Source: an uncultured beta proteobacterium (lineage in GTDB: Bacteria > Pseudomonadota > Gammaproteobacteria > Burkholderiales > Burkholderiaceae_C). From it: a stretch of 7,192 nt of DNA. Below are positions 6,553 to 7,192 of this stretch, one piece after another; within the stretch, counting starts at the first letter, position 1, and the number at the start of each line of letters is the position of its first letter. The translations under genes and the position numbers were made by a program. The stretch is from the NCBI GenBank assembly GCA_903859265.1, contig CAIOLZ010000037.1, positions 1-7,192 on the forward strand, written 5' to 3'. Below the pieces are notes generated by a model. The model worked only from the letters and a program-made list of their open reading frames with translations. It was not told where the DNA came from and made no database searches.

Positions 6553-7192
6553 ATGCAACCGACCCCCAACACAATGTCAGCGGGCTTTATTGTGCTGACC
6601 CTGTCCATTCTTTTGGGCCTGCAACCCGTCACTACCGACCTCTACCTGCCTGCCTTGCCCGGTTTGACACAAGACCTTGGCGCCGCCATGTCACGGGCCC
6701 AGCTGACCCTGACTGCCTTGCTGCTGTCTTTCGGAATTTCGCAACTGGTTTGGGGACCCCTGTCAGACCGCTTCGGCAGGCGCCCTATTTTGCTGATCGG
6801 GCTGGCCGCGTACGCTTTGGCCGCAGTGGGCAGCGCGCTGTCAGCAAGCATGGAGTCACTGATTCTTTGGCGCACCCTGCAGGGTGCGGCCATGGGCGCG
6901 GGCGTGATGTGCGCGCGGGCCGTGGTGCGCGACCTGTACCAGCCGACCCAGGGCGCCACCGTCATGTCCAAAGGACTCAGTGGACTCGGCCTCATTGCCT
7001 GCGCCAGCCCGCCCCTGGGGGGGCTGTTGACAGCGCTGTTGAGCTGGCACGCCGCGCTGCTGGCACTGGCGGTTTACGGTGCGCTTGCATGGGGGCTTCT
7101 GGCATGGCGTTGCGAAGAAACGCTGGCGGCTCCGAAGCCGGACGCCCTGCATTTGCGAAACCTGACGGGTACGTGGAGCAGCATCGTGCGAA
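6553..7192 (+). CDS. Bcr/CflA-type MFS drug or metabolite exporter, 3' end outside the window
   Basis: The frame is open from the ATG at 6553 to the window end (213 codons of an expected 400 or so). It should be a 12-helix proton-driven exporter of the inner membrane. Diagnostic sites are TDLYLPALPGL in helix 1 (28-38), a signature of the Bcr/CflA group; MFS motif A GPLSDRFGRR between helices 2 and 3 (68-77); RTLQG in helix 4 (107-111); and a drug-exporter type motif C region around ASPPLGGLL (151-159). Bcr and CflA relatives export bicyclomycin, sulfonamides, chloramphenicol or cysteine, so the substrate stays open. An alternative ATG at 6574 would remove seven residues; neither start has a clear ribosome binding site. 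Only 13 bases separate it from the MATE gene, with no terminator between, so co-transcription is likely. Confidence 0.9.
   Translation, partial: MQPTPNTMSAGFIVLTLSILLGLQPVTTDLYLPALPGLTQDLGAAMSRAQLTLTALLLSFGISQLVWGPLSDRFGRRPILLIGLAAYALAAVGSALSASMESLILWRTLQGAAMGAGVMCARAVVRDLYQPTQGATVMSKGLSGLGLIACASPPLGGLLTALLSWHAALLALAVYGALAWGLLAWRCEETLAAPKPDALHLRNLTGTWSSIVR

Overview
The window looks like chromosomal DNA of a betaproteobacterium, probably Burkholderiales and perhaps Comamonadaceae. This rests on the protein style, the coding GC (61% by hand count over 5221-5320) and the absence of the rare codons TTA, CTA and TCA over long stretches. No marker gene fixes the taxon. I see no tRNA, rRNA, CRISPR array, insertion sequence, phage gene or integration site.

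Region 1 (1-4783, minus strand, read from right to left) is a complete ABC importer locus of the branched-chain amino acid (HAAT/Liv) type, cut only at the end of its last gene. The order is substrate-binding protein (livK-like), permease LivH, a single-chain fusion of permease LivM with ATPase LivG, and ATPase LivF (192 codons in the window). The usual five components are therefore encoded by four genes. livH, livMG and livF are separated by 2 and 10 bases and probably depend on one transcript. Between livK and livH lie 133 bases holding three inverted repeats. One is a 15-position stem followed by seven U on the minus strand, a good intrinsic terminator or attenuator. The expected effect is a large amount of periplasmic binding protein and less membrane machinery. 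The transported substrate cannot be read from sequence and may be an amino acid, a small peptide or amide, or an aromatic acid.

Region 2 (4784-5096) is the AT-rich divergent intergenic region (41% GC over 4961-5060). It holds repeated AAACGA elements, a 10-base perfect palindrome and a short inverted repeat near livK. I see no convincing sigma-70 promoter.

Region 3 (5097-7192, plus strand) holds two drug or metabolite exporters in tandem. The first is a NorM-type MATE antiporter with all three conserved acidic residues. Thirteen bases later comes a Bcr/CflA-type MFS exporter that runs off the window edge. They probably share a transcript.

Most of the window is ordinary transporter content. 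The points that merit a second look are the LivM-LivG fusion, an apparent insertion of about 50 residues carrying two extra hydrophobic segments in its LivM half, the attenuator-like livK-livH spacer, and the uncharacterised divergent control region. I did not find a convincing new biological system.
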